Positions 27,979-37,247 of a stretch of 64,000 nucleotides of DNA are shown here, one piece after another. The notes below the pieces were generated by a model, which saw only the letters and a program-made list of their open reading frames with translations, did not search any database and had not been told where the DNA came from. Origin of the DNA: Leptospira venezuelensis (GTDB lineage Bacteria > Spirochaetota > Leptospiria > Leptospirales > Leptospiraceae); the NCBI RefSeq assembly GCF_002150035.1, contig NZ_NETS01000008.1, forward strand, positions 372,001 through 436,000, read 5' to 3'. The position numbers were made by a program, and so were the translations under genes. Every line of letters starts with the position of its first letter. Position 1 is the stretch's first letter.

Positions 27979-28689
27979 CTAGTCTCTTCTCACTTTGTTG
28001 ATGGTCACAGGGGAACGCCGAGTGACACGTGCGCCTTTGGCTCTGAATTGATATAAAGCAAAAGCAAGTATGATTGCGATGATGATGATCCCTTTTTTAT
28101 GTTCTGAGAAAAATCCTGCTATAGCACCTTGTTCTTTTTGTTCCGCAGCCTTTCTTTTCTCTTCTTCTTTTTTCTTATCGTCTCCGAGTTTTAGGATCTC
28201 ACCTAACTTCTCTCTGATAGAAATATCTTCCTTAGGCAAAGAAGAAGCACTAGCATCAAAACCAGGTAGATTTTTCGGACTTAGATTTGTTTCTTCATTT
28301 AACCAGTACGGCTTTTGGATCTCAGCCGATACTTCAGGATTAGGAACTTCTTTGTTTAGATTTCTCTCAGTGGTTTCAGTCGGTCCGTTAGGATCTCCTG
28401 AATTTTTTCCCTGAGTAGGATCTTCCGGTGCGATTTCCGGATCTACTTTTTTCTTAGGCTCGGATTCTTTCTGTTCGGTCTCTTTAGACTCGACTACCTT
28501 CTTCTTTTTGCCTGCATTCTTCTTTACTTTTTTCTTTCTAGAAGCTTTTGCAAGAGGTGTCTTTTTGGAAGAAGTAGTTGTCTTCTTAGGTTCGGAAACC
28601 TTGTCCAAAAAATCGATTTCTTCTCCGTCCTGTCCGAAAATCGGAAGGGTTAAGGAGATGGAAAGAAGGAGGCATAGGATCTTATTCAT
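27979..28689 (-). CDS. Lys/Glu-rich single-pass membrane protein between yajC and secD
   Basis: Starts at ATG 28689 (MNKILCLLLSISLTLPIFG, a signal peptide to about residue 19). A low-complexity charged region (30-120, Lys/Glu/Pro/Thr) and a folded-looking segment (IQKPYWLNEETNLSPKNLPGF) follow. A coiled coil (171-187) precedes one C-terminal helix (200-214) and a basic tail. The topology is like FliO or an accessory of the SecDF-YajC complex. No family is recognised, and a role in export is inferred from position only. Confidence 0.65.
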   Translation of the reverse strand: MNKILCLLLSISLTLPIFGQDGEEIDFLDKVSEPKKTTTSSKKTPLAKASRKKKVKKNAGKKKKVVESKETEQKESEPKKKVDPEIAPEDPTQGKNSGDPNGPTETTERNLNKEVPNPEVSAEIQKPYWLNEETNLSPKNLPGFDASASSLPKEDISIREKLGEILKLGDDKKKEEEKRKAAEQKEQGAIAGFFSEHKKGIIIIAIILAFALYQFRAKGARVTRRSPVTINKVRRD

Positions 28690-28729
28690 GAGTCGCACCG
28701 GTTATACTGATACTATCGGAAAAAGGGAA

Positions 28730-29068
28730 TTAGGCCTCTTTCTCTTTTTCCTTCTTTCTTAAAATCGTGCTGGAATTGAAGGTAACGTTGGTGTCCTTAG
28801 CAATTGCTAAAACGACAGATTCGTTATTATCCTTAAATTCTACCACTTTGCCATGGATCCCGGAAGAAGTAATAACCACGTCTCCTTTTTGGAGGCTATC
28901 GATCATCGTTTTTCTTTTCTTTTCCTCGTTTCTTTGAGGACGGATCACTATAAAATACAGAATGATAAATAGGATCGGGATAAATAATAGAGTATTAAAT
29001 CCGCCACCTTGTGCCCCAGCCGGATCTGCTTGGGCTAATATTAATAAATTTTGAAAATTGCTGAGCAT
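28730..29068 (-). CDS. yajC: Sec translocon accessory protein YajC
   Basis: 112 residues with one N-terminal helix (LLFIPILFIILYFIVIRPQRNEEKKRKTM) followed by the conserved LQKGDVVITSSGIHGKVVEFKD segment. It is part of the SecDF-YajC holo-translocon. It sits 41 bp upstream of the unknown membrane protein and just upstream of secD, the classic order with one gene inserted. Start at MLSNFQNLLILAQADPAG. Confidence 0.95.
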   Translation of the reverse strand: MLSNFQNLLILAQADPAGAQGGGFNTLLFIPILFIILYFIVIRPQRNEEKKRKTMIDSLQKGDVVITSSGIHGKVVEFKDNNESVVLAIAKDTNVTFNSSTILRKKEKEKEA

Positions 29069-29122
29069 GGTGAAACCTGTGTTTCCTTTTTTGGTCCTTT
29101 TTGAGACCAGTATTTTCCTTTA

Positions 29123-30133
29123 TTATCCCTTGGTAATTAAATTTTGAAAGAAGGCGCCTGTTTTTCCGGAAGCCAACTGTTCTAATGCGGTTTTGTATCC
29201 ATCTAGGATAGAACTTGCTTTACCCAAGGTGAAAAGCCCAGCTCCCGCGTTTAAGGCAACTGCATGTGTGCCCGCAATCTTCTCCCCTGCCAGGATTTTT
29301 CTAGCTAAGGACTCTGCTTGGTCCGGCCCGCTAGTAAATACTTCAGCAGGATTCAGATCTTTTACGCCCAGATCTTTCGGATCGAAGTCTTTTCTGGAGA
29401 TAACCCCGTCTTCCAAAAGAGTATAATCCGTTTTTTCAAAAATGGAGAATTCATCCAGACCGTCACGCGAATGACATACTAGGGCCCTTCTCAAACCCAA
29501 ACCTTGTAAAACCCGGATAAAGGTTTCAGTCAATTCGGGCTCGTAAACTCCAATGATCTGGTACTGAGGAGAGAATGGATTACTTAGAGGTCCAATCATA
29601 TTGAATAAGGTCCTAAAACCCAACTCTTTACGAACTGGTCCCGCAAACTTCATGGATGGATGCCACATCGGAGCAAATAAGAATGCAAATCCGTTTTCCA
29701 CTAAGTGAGATTCCACTTCTTCCTGGGTTTTTTCTGTATTATAACCTAATCTTCCGAGTATATCGCTGGAACCGGTATGAGAAGAAACGGAACGGTTCCC
29801 ATGTTTAGCAACTTTAATCCCAAGAGAAGAAAGTACGATCGCAGAAAGTGTAGAAATGTTTACAGTTCCCTTTCCGTCACCGCCGGTTCCGCAGGTGTCC
29901 AGCATATCAAAAGGAAAGGCTGTTTTAGGTTTGAGCGCGTTCTTGCGAAGCGCTAAACAAAAACCCAATAATTCATCTACAGTTTCTCCCTTTGCTCTCA
30001 TCGCGGTCAAAAAAGAAGAAAGTAAGATCTCGGATACTTCTCCCTTCATTACTGAATTAATCGTATTTTCCGCTTCTGAAACTGTAAGATGTTTTTTTTC
30101 TAATACTTTGATGATAGCTTGTCTAATTTCCAT
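29123..30133 (-). CDS. trpD: Anthranilate phosphoribosyltransferase
   Basis: Transfers phosphoribosyl from PRPP to anthranilate in tryptophan synthesis. DTCGTGGDGKGTVNIST (PRPP loop), KHGNRSVSSHTGSSDILG and NPFSPQYQIIGVY are the family hallmarks. 336 residues, complete. The gene stands alone here: no other trp gene is in the window. Its start overlaps the pgsA stop by 11 bp, so it is co-transcribed with a phospholipid gene. Confidence 0.95.
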   Translation of the reverse strand: MEIRQAIIKVLEKKHLTVSEAENTINSVMKGEVSEILLSSFLTAMRAKGETVDELLGFCLALRKNALKPKTAFPFDMLDTCGTGGDGKGTVNISTLSAIVLSSLGIKVAKHGNRSVSSHTGSSDILGRLGYNTEKTQEEVESHLVENGFAFLFAPMWHPSMKFAGPVRKELGFRTLFNMIGPLSNPFSPQYQIIGVYEPELTETFIRVLQGLGLRRALVCHSRDGLDEFSIFEKTDYTLLEDGVISRKDFDPKDLGVKDLNPAEVFTSGPDQAESLARKILAGEKIAGTHAVALNAGAGLFTLGKASSILDGYKTALEQLASGKTGAFFQNLITKG

Positions 30134-30869
30134 TTTTACCGAAGGCCCTCCGAATAGAGCTGTAACGGATCACTTCTCTGTTTGAGATCAAATAACGTAT
30201 TCCGGAAAGTACAGTGATCAAAGTGGTCAATAACATTCCAAAGTAAGGAACAAATCCACCTAGTCCAAATACCAACTCGTTCCAGCCGGGGGCACCGTTT
30301 TCCTGCCAAACCTTAATGAAAGCAACTGCGTTTTCAGAAGCGATCCCAAAAACGGTCATACCTGCAAGTTTGCCGCTTTGATAGACCTCATTGATCAGTA
30401 TTCTTTTATTCGAAGAAACTAATATAAAGAAGATCAAAATTAAAATAATAGCACCCATTTGGAAGGCAGTTTTCACTTTTCCAAGCATGGTGGTTCGGAT
30501 CGATTTCCCCAAACGGATCGCAAGATAACGTAAGGTTGTGATAAGCATATCTCTTCCGATGATGAGTATCACCATCCAAAGTTCTATTTGTTCATGTAGA
30601 AAAATGAACGTGGTAAAACAACCTACTACGATGATCTTATCTGCAAGTGGATCCAGAAATTTTCCGAACTCGGTCTCTTGTTTCCATTTTCTGGCCAGAT
30701 AACCATCTATAAAATCGGTGATAGATGCCAGAGAAAATAAAACAAGAGCGGCAATATGATATGCTTGCTCCTTCTGATACAAAAACCAGATAAAAAAAGG
30801 AAGAGAAGCAACTCTCAGTACGGTAAGCGCGTTGGGTAAGTTAATATTCGGATTCAAGATTCCAACCAA
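30123..30869 (-). CDS. pgsA: CDP-diacylglycerol-glycerol-3-phosphate phosphatidyltransferase
   Basis: Makes phosphatidylglycerol phosphate from CDP-diacylglycerol. The CDP-alcohol phosphotransferase signature D-G-x2-A-R-x8-G-x3-D-x3-D is perfect (DGYLARKW ... GKFLDPLAD). Several membrane helices follow, with a C-terminal extension to 248 residues that is longer than the usual 180-200 and includes GWNELVFGLGGFVPYFGMLL. It overlaps rimO by 16 bp and trpD by 11 bp. Confidence 0.94.
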   Translation of the reverse strand: MVGILNPNINLPNALTVLRVASLPFFIWFLYQKEQAYHIAALVLFSLASITDFIDGYLARKWKQETEFGKFLDPLADKIIVVGCFTTFIFLHEQIELWMVILIIGRDMLITTLRYLAIRLGKSIRTTMLGKVKTAFQMGAIILILIFFILVSSNKRILINEVYQSGKLAGMTVFGIASENAVAFIKVWQENGAPGWNELVFGLGGFVPYFGMLLTTLITVLSGIRYLISNREVIRYSSIRRAFGKNGN

Positions 30870-32179
30870 GTTCCCATCATGTCGTATTCGTAAAAAGACT
30901 CGATTTTCACTTTTCCGATTGTTCCAGGCTTCAAAGAAGGATCTTCTACATAAACCACTTCGTCAATTTCCGGAGCATCTTGCAAACGTCTCACGATTGC
31001 AGTATTTCCTTCCAATCCATCTACGATCGCAGTATAAGTTTTTCCTATCCTGGACTCGTGAATCTCTTGTAGGATTTTCAAATGGGCATCTCGGATCAGG
31101 TTAATCCTTTTTGCCTTTTCCTTGTCGGAAACTGTTTGGGTAAGATCTGCACCCTTTGTTCCTTCTTGAGGTGAATAAGAGAATAAGTTCAGCTTTTCCG
31201 GACGAGTTTCTTCTACAAAACGTAGGATCTCATCCACATCTTCCCCAGTTTCTCCAGGAAACCCTAAAATAAAAGATGTTCTGATCTCAAGATCAGGTCT
31301 CATTTCTCTAGCAAGAGAATATAGATCCTTAAACTGCGAATATCCCCCGCTTCTATTCATGTTTTTTAATACTCTTTCGGAAACATGTTGTAGAGGAGAT
31401 TCAAGATAAGGAGCGATTTTAGGGGTCTCACCCATTAATCTAAGGATCTTTTCAGTCTTCTTATCCGGATATAAATACAATAATCGCAAAATTTCTAGAT
31501 TGTCCACTTCCGATACTGCTTTAATCATATCCAGAAGTTTGTCCGAGTCTTTTCCATAATACACTGTATCTTGGGAAACAAGACAGATCTCTTTTGCACC
31601 TGCCGCAATTGCTCTTTTTGTATCTCTTAGAATTTCTTCCAAAGGAGAATCTACGAATTTTCCACGAAGAGAAGGAATAATACAAAATGCACATCCTCTA
31701 TTACATCCGTCTGAAACTTTTACGTAGGCATAAGGTTTAGAATAATTCTCTATTTCAGGAGAAAGTTTCATTCTCTCTACTATATCAGAATTGAATTCAG
31801 TTTTTGCAGGAGAAGAAATATCTCTACGAAAAGCTTCTTTAATGATCCTTCCTGCTTGGGAATATTTTCCAGTTCCAAAAACGAGATCCACTTCAGGAAT
31901 TTCTGCGGAGATATCTTTAGGATATCTTTCTGCAAAACATCCTACAACGACTAACTTCTGGCCTTCTTGTTTTTTAGCGTGAGCCGCACCCAAGATAGTT
32001 TGGATGGTTTCTTCTGTAGCAGAGCGAATAAAAGTACAGGTATTGATCAAATGGAAATCGGAATCTTCCGGTTTTGTAGCCGGAAGAAACCCTTCTTCCA
32101 AAAGGGAATGATGCATGCTCATTGAGTCCACGGTATTTTTGGGACATCCAAGAGTGGTGATGTAGAACTTTTTATCCAA
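30854..32179 (-). CDS. rimO: Ribosomal protein S12 methylthiotransferase
   Basis: Radical SAM enzyme adding a methylthio group to the S12 aspartate. The N-terminal MTTase domain has Fe-S cysteines in LGCPKNTVDS, NTCTFI and VVGCFAERY. The radical-SAM cluster motif is CNRGCAFC in SDGCNRGCAFCIIPSLRGK. A C-terminal TRAM domain (YTAIVDGLEGNTAIVRRL) binds the substrate. GCPKN and SPLEEI favour RimO over MiaB. Full length at 441 residues. The start lies 8 nt after the rodZ stop. Confidence 0.95.
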   Translation of the reverse strand: MDKKFYITTLGCPKNTVDSMSMHHSLLEEGFLPATKPEDSDFHLINTCTFIRSATEETIQTILGAAHAKKQEGQKLVVVGCFAERYPKDISAEIPEVDLVFGTGKYSQAGRIIKEAFRRDISSPAKTEFNSDIVERMKLSPEIENYSKPYAYVKVSDGCNRGCAFCIIPSLRGKFVDSPLEEILRDTKRAIAAGAKEICLVSQDTVYYGKDSDKLLDMIKAVSEVDNLEILRLLYLYPDKKTEKILRLMGETPKIAPYLESPLQHVSERVLKNMNRSGGYSQFKDLYSLAREMRPDLEIRTSFILGFPGETGEDVDEILRFVEETRPEKLNLFSYSPQEGTKGADLTQTVSDKEKAKRINLIRDAHLKILQEIHESRIGKTYTAIVDGLEGNTAIVRRLQDAPEIDEVVYVEDPSLKPGTIGKVKIESFYEYDMMGTWLES

Positions 32180-32187
32180 ACGAAGCC

Positions 32188-33315
32188 TTACTCGCCCAAC
32201 TCCTTAATGATAAACTGAGTGCTATCGTAAGGGTTTGGTGTTTTAATATAAACTTTCTTTACTAATTTTCCGGGGCGTCCTAAGACCACTTTAGGTTTTC
32301 CGTTTTGGATCATCTCCACTGCGGAACCATCACCCACTTTGATCTCCAGACGATCTTTCGCTTCTAGAGTTTTATTTTCTCCGCCTTGAACAAGGCCCCT
32401 AAATCCCATTTGCCCATCTATCATGAACTCTGCATAACTTGGTTTAGAGAAAAATAATGTAACTTGGATCGGGACATCACCTAAAGTTTTAGTGGAGTCC
32501 TCTCCTTGAGGATTAGACTGCACTGTGGTGCCTTGTTTCTCTTCTTCACTTAAAGAAACTAAAACTTTTGCAGAACTTCCAGTCACACTTTGAGCAGCGA
32601 TCCTGATACTCCTACGTAAGGAAGAAATCTCAGGAATTGAATAGCTTAGAACCTTTTCCTGTCCTTCGGACAATCTGAATTTATATACGGTCAATTCAGG
32701 ATAAACATTAAAAGCAAGAACTGCAGTATTCGCATCAGATCCTTGTTCTACGGAAGAGATGAAAAGTTTACATTGTTGGTTAGAAGCACTAAAGCTAACA
32801 CCTTGGTTTGCAGTTAAGATAAAACTTTCAGGTCTTGTTTCCGGAACGGAACGATTGATGAAGTCAATATTTTCGGGGATCTCCAACCTTCTTCCACTTT
32901 CTTCCGAGACATCGTCATCAGAAGAAGTTCCATCGACAATGGTATAAACTAATACTACCGTAATTGCCAGGACCAGAACGGTGATTGCAGTAATGAGTTT
33001 ATTCTTATCAAAATTTAGATCATAATAAAAATTAGAAGTAGGTTTGGTGAGTTCTTCTAAAGGAGCCTGGGACTCTTCTATCTTCTCACCTCTGTATAAA
33101 TTGATCAGCATCCCCGTGTCTAACTTTAAGTAACTACCGTAGTTTTTTAAAAAACCTATGGTAAAAGTTTCTCCAGGGAACTGAGCATAGTCCTCAGTCT
33201 CCAATGCGAGAATGTACTTAACGGAAATATTCGTATCCTTGGATACGTCCTTTACAGTGAGCTTTTTTTCTTCCCTAGCCTCTCTAAGGATTTGCCCTAC
33301 TCGTTTCTGATTCAA
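32188..33315 (-). CDS. rodZ: RodZ-like cytoskeletal/HTH protein
   Basis: Cytoplasmic Cro-type helix-turn-helix (1-75; GQILREAREEKKLTVKDVSKDTNISVKYILALE), one membrane helix (107-127) and a C-terminal periplasmic domain of the DUF4115 type (about 290-360). This is the RodZ layout; RodZ links MreB to the cell-wall elongation complex. The linker before the membrane is short and the periplasmic part is long for RodZ. It lies between rimO and lolA in the chain, consistent with a cell-envelope role. Confidence 0.85.
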   Translation of the reverse strand: MNQKRVGQILREAREEKKLTVKDVSKDTNISVKYILALETEDYAQFPGETFTIGFLKNYGSYLKLDTGMLINLYRGEKIEESQAPLEELTKPTSNFYYDLNFDKNKLITAITVLVLAITVVLVYTIVDGTSSDDDVSEESGRRLEIPENIDFINRSVPETRPESFILTANQGVSFSASNQQCKLFISSVEQGSDANTAVLAFNVYPELTVYKFRLSEGQEKVLSYSIPEISSLRRSIRIAAQSVTGSSAKVLVSLSEEEKQGTTVQSNPQGEDSTKTLGDVPIQVTLFFSKPSYAEFMIDGQMGFRGLVQGGENKTLEAKDRLEIKVGDGSAVEMIQNGKPKVVLGRPGKLVKKVYIKTPNPYDSTQFIIKELGE

Positions 33316-33340
33316 TTTCGCTCTCCTTTCCTAGGAAGAT

Positions 33341-34072
33341 TTATTCTTCCGACACCAAGGGGTTATTTACGATTTTAGAATTACCGTCTGGACGGAAATT
33401 AAATACTCCATCCTCGATATCCGCGTTCGGATCCAATCCGAAAAACTCTACAGTGGTGGTTTTACCTCTTCCATCACTAGCGACTGCCTTTTTGATATAA
33501 GAAGTTTGTGCATCCACGTAAAGTGTCATTGTTTCATAACCGCCGATCTTCTCCCTTTGTTCCAAAGCCAATACGAAATATTGACGATTGTCCTTCGGAG
33601 AAACCTGAGGTTGTTCGATAGATTCGAATTTATAATGATACTTTCTAAAAATCCTAGAAAGACCCTCCTCTGTTAGAGGAGAAAAAATCGGACCGGATTT
33701 ATTAGATTTATTTAAAGTAAGATCCTGCTTTCCGGCAGCATTCAGTCTTTTGATAAAGATCCAAAGAGTTTTGCCATCGGAAACGATCTCGTCTCCAGAA
33801 GGATCTGAAAATTCATATTTGATCTTTCCACCCTTCTTATAATAGCAGACACCTTTTTTAGTGACCACTTTTTTGTTCGATTCCGTTTGGATCACAAAAT
33901 CAGCTTTGTACGATTTTAGGTCGGAAAAAGTTTTTCTGACTTTTTTAACCACTTCAGAAGGTGAATTCCAATGGTGTTTTGCGGAAGACTGAGCACCTAG
34001 GGAGAAGCTGCCGAATAAAACGACAAGGCCAAGGGCGATAAATATAGAACGATTGCTTCTGGTATCTTTCAT
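33341..34072 (-). CDS. lolA: LolA-like outer membrane lipoprotein carrier
   Basis: Signal peptide 1-27 ending at LGAQS. The mature protein has the LolA-type start VRKTFSDLKSYKADFVIQTES and the sequence GGKIKYEFSDPSGDEIVSDGKTLWI, matching the unclosed beta-barrel that shuttles lipoproteins from LolCDE to LolB. Spirochetes have many outer-membrane lipoproteins, so the role fits. Located 102 bp from ftsK; the gap holds an imperfect GC hairpin without a clear T run on the coding strand. Confidence 0.85.
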   Translation of the reverse strand: MKDTRSNRSIFIALGLVVLFGSFSLGAQSSAKHHWNSPSEVVKKVRKTFSDLKSYKADFVIQTESNKKVVTKKGVCYYKKGGKIKYEFSDPSGDEIVSDGKTLWIFIKRLNAAGKQDLTLNKSNKSGPIFSPLTEEGLSRIFRKYHYKFESIEQPQVSPKDNRQYFVLALEQREKIGGYETMTLYVDAQTSYIKKAVASDGRGKTTTVEFFGLDPNADIEDGVFNFRPDGNSKIVNNPLVSEE

Positions 34073-34174
34073 TCTCAGGTAATGCAGGGATTTTTTTCCA
34101 GGATGGCGAGTATCCGCCCCCCTGTCACTTGGTTTCTTTTCCCGGCCTGGAAATTCCTATACCGGGTCGAATTT

Positions 34175-37039
34175 TTAAGCGGACCTTAAAATTTCCCGTC
34201 CCTTAGATCCCAGGATCGGAGAAACGTATCCCCTTTCTTCCATTAATTCCATGATCCGAGCAGCCCGGTTATAGCCGATTTTCAAACGTCTTTGCAAATA
34301 GCTCGCGCTTGCTTTTCTATCCGTTCTTACGATTTCCCAGGCCTTATCAAATAGCTCCTCGTCCATCTCTTCTGCTGATTCAGATTCAGTTTCTTCTTCC
34401 AGATCAAAATCTACGTAGGTAGGAGCTCCATATTTTTTGGCCTCTTCCACGATCTTCTCAATCTCTTCTTCAGAGATAAATGGAGCCTGGATCCTTGCAA
34501 GATCCGCAGAAGTAGGAGATTTGTACAACATATCACCTTTTCCAAGAAGAGACTCCGCGCCATTCATATCCAGAATGATCTTAGAGTCAGTTTTTTGAGC
34601 CACATGGAATGCAATCCTTGCAGGACAGTTCGCTTTAATAAGACCGGTAATCACATCTACTGATGGTCTTTGGGTCGCCATCACTAAGTGGATCCCAACC
34701 GCTCTGGATTTCTGGCTGATACGAGTGATCGCATCTTCCAGATCTTTTCCGGAAACCATCATTAGGTCTGCAAGCTCATCTATAAATACCACAAGATAAG
34801 GCATTTTATTATAACCTTCTTTGTGATAATGTTCTTCAACCTTCTCATTATAAGAACGGAAGTCCCTACATTTCAATTGGGAGACAGCCTCATAACGCGC
34901 TTCCATTTCTTGGATCACCCAAGAAAGTGATTTGGTTGCCTTACGAGCATCCTTGATCACAGGCATCAGAAGATGAGGAATATCTTCAAACAAAGTAAGT
35001 TCCACCATCTTAGGATCTATCATGATGAAGCGAACTTCTTCTGGTGAAAGATTCAGAACCAGAGAAGCGATCATTGCGTTCAAACAGACTGATTTACCAG
35101 AACCAGTCGTTCCGGCTACAAGCAAGTGGGGAAGTTTATTCAAATCGATGGAGACCAACTTACCGGAGATATCCTTACCGATTACTATATTCAGATCTTT
35201 TTTAGGCTTAGGAGCTAATGAAGAACGTAGGATATCTCCTAAGAATACATCTTCCCTATGTTTGTTTGGAACCTCGATACCTATCGTAGATTTACCTGGG
35301 ATCGGCGCAACGATACGAATATTCTTAACAGCAAGATACATTCTAAGCTCGTCAGTCAAAGAAGTGATCCTTCCCAGTTTTACCCCAGGAGGAGGAGTGA
35401 GTTCGTAACGAGTGATGATAGGACCTCTTTCCCAACCTACTACCTTAGCTTCGTAACCGTATACTTTCAGAGCGTTCTCGATCTCGAATGCAACCTTTTC
35501 AGATTCCACTTTAAAAAGTGCGTCTTGTACTTTTGTAGGATTGCTCTTCAAACGATTTAGAGGAATATGATACACGGAACGTTTAGAACGGAATATTGGC
35601 ACCATGGAAACAGGTGAAAAAGGTAGTTCAGATTGTTTCGGTTTTTTCTCGAGAACCGGTGTTGGAGCTTCTACAACAGGAGAAGGTACGGTAATCGGAG
35701 ATACCACCTCCGGCGTTATAGCCGCCTTAGGCGCCTCAAGTTCTGTAATTTCTTCCAACTCATCCGAGTCTTCTGTTTCTTCCTCGTATTCTTCTTCAGA
35801 GTCTTCCAGTTCTTCTAAAGAATCGCCCTCTTCAGTCCATTCTTCTAACTCTTCGCCTTCTTCTTCAAAGTCTTCCTCTTCGGCTGAAACTTCTTCTTTA
35901 ATTTCTTTATTGAAAACAATTGGTTGGACTTCTTCCAACTCTTCCAAATCCGGCGCTGCATTCAGAACTTCCTCTTTTGCGAAAGAAGTAATTGTAGAAG
36001 TTTCACTCCTAAGGTCCAAGATCTCCCATGCCTTTTTAGAAGAAGAAACCGGAACTTCTTCTTTTCTTTCCGGAACTCCATATACTTTTTCCACTAAACG
36101 AGAAGAAGCAGTTTGGAATTGGAAAATTTTTCGATCATCTTCAAAAAAACCTTGGAGAAGACCTGAATTTCTATATTGAACATTGGATTCTCTTTGGTCC
36201 GCGACCTTAGAGTTTCCTTTTACTTTTTGGATATAAGATTCTAAATTTGCAGGAGTTTTCACTTGGTTTTGTTTTTCTGAAGAAGACCCAGAAACTTCTC
36301 TGCGGAACCAAGGAGGCACATTGTCTTCTGAGACTTCAGTGTTCGTTTCTTTCCAAGAACTAACGGAATTCATCATACTTGAAAGACCTTTGGACCAATC
36401 AGCAGATTTGGTTTTAGAAAATGTTGGTTCGTAATTTGGAATATCTTCTTCTTTTTTAGTTCTTCCACTCATATAACCAGAAAGCCATTGCTCCTTCCAG
36501 TCACGGCCGCTTTGCGCAAGAAGCCTTCCAAAAAAATGGACTGGAGATTCATTCAAATAAACAAGTATGCCATAAAAATAGACCACGAAATGGATCAGAA
36601 GTCTTCCCGTAGAACCAAGAAGATATTCCAAAGCCACCGCGAGTGCCTGGCCTAAGACTCCACCGTTAGATGCAAAAGGAACTGTTGAAACATTTCCAAA
36701 AACATTAAGACTCACAGCTACAGCGAGTAAGAATAATGGAATAGTGAGAAGTTTGTTCGTAACATCCTGAGCAGGTTTCGCAAGAAGTATCCCACCAGTC
36801 AGAATAAGCATGATCCCAGGAACAAAGGATGCGTTCCCGAATAGGTATAAGAATCCCCAGGAAAGATAATGACCAAGCCTTCCAAAAAGGTTCGCCTCCA
36901 CTCCATTTTCAGCAATGGTAAAGGAACCCAGAGAAAGGGTCAGGAAAATCCCAGTGAAAAGTAGAAGATATGGCAATGCCGCCCGTCCCTTTTCCCAAAT
37001 CGCTATATTTTGTCCGACTATTTGGTCCCTTCTATCCAT
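34175..37039 (-). CDS. ftsK: DNA translocase FtsK
   Basis: Couples chromosome segregation to division. Four N-terminal helices (25-190) anchor it at the septum. A long acidic Glu/Asp/Ser linker follows (about 345-450). The motor domain has Walker A GTTGSGKSV near residue 645 and Walker B VVFIDELADLMM. The C-terminal gamma winged helix (YLQRRLKIGYNRAARIMELM ... GYVSPILGS) reads polarity sequences. The low-complexity linker varies between species. 954 residues, intact. Confidence 0.96.
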   Translation of the reverse strand: MDRRDQIVGQNIAIWEKGRAALPYLLLFTGIFLTLSLGSFTIAENGVEANLFGRLGHYLSWGFLYLFGNASFVPGIMLILTGGILLAKPAQDVTNKLLTIPLFLLAVAVSLNVFGNVSTVPFASNGGVLGQALAVALEYLLGSTGRLLIHFVVYFYGILVYLNESPVHFFGRLLAQSGRDWKEQWLSGYMSGRTKKEEDIPNYEPTFSKTKSADWSKGLSSMMNSVSSWKETNTEVSEDNVPPWFRREVSGSSSEKQNQVKTPANLESYIQKVKGNSKVADQRESNVQYRNSGLLQGFFEDDRKIFQFQTASSRLVEKVYGVPERKEEVPVSSSKKAWEILDLRSETSTITSFAKEEVLNAAPDLEELEEVQPIVFNKEIKEEVSAEEEDFEEEGEELEEWTEEGDSLEELEDSEEEYEEETEDSDELEEITELEAPKAAITPEVVSPITVPSPVVEAPTPVLEKKPKQSELPFSPVSMVPIFRSKRSVYHIPLNRLKSNPTKVQDALFKVESEKVAFEIENALKVYGYEAKVVGWERGPIITRYELTPPPGVKLGRITSLTDELRMYLAVKNIRIVAPIPGKSTIGIEVPNKHREDVFLGDILRSSLAPKPKKDLNIVIGKDISGKLVSIDLNKLPHLLVAGTTGSGKSVCLNAMIASLVLNLSPEEVRFIMIDPKMVELTLFEDIPHLLMPVIKDARKATKSLSWVIQEMEARYEAVSQLKCRDFRSYNEKVEEHYHKEGYNKMPYLVVFIDELADLMMVSGKDLEDAITRISQKSRAVGIHLVMATQRPSVDVITGLIKANCPARIAFHVAQKTDSKIILDMNGAESLLGKGDMLYKSPTSADLARIQAPFISEEEIEKIVEEAKKYGAPTYVDFDLEEETESESAEEMDEELFDKAWEIVRTDRKASASYLQRRLKIGYNRAARIMELMEERGYVSPILGSKGREILRSA

Positions 37040-37085
37040 ACTCCCTAAGGATCGGCAGAAAAGGTAAATCGGTAAAGAGACTTAA

Positions 37086-37217
37086 TTCCGTGAAATAAGA
37101 CGCAGAACTGAAAAAGAGACGCCGCGTAGGAGTTTAGGCACGCAGAGTCGCGGAGTTTTTTAGGAATACAAATCCCCAAAATCTTCCCTCTCTGCGGCTT
37201 TGCGCCTCTGCGTGAGA
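37086..37217. repeat. GC-rich interspersed repeat, copy C (ftsK-dut gap)
   Basis: CACGCAGAGTCGCGGAG (37139-37155) and an inverted partner (about 37189-37215, ending CTCTGCGTG) flank a 33-bp AT-rich centre. It fills the 208-bp gap between ftsK and dut. A 68-codon frame across it encodes the same GAK-Q-R type peptide seen in the other copies and is not a gene. Confidence 0.72.
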
Positions 37218-37247
37218 ATAATACTGTGCTTCTTTCCTCTCCGCCTC

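Noticed and set aside
35604..36179. 191-codon Ser-rich frame opposite ftsK
   Set aside because: Complement of the acidic Glu-rich linker of ftsK; no independent support.
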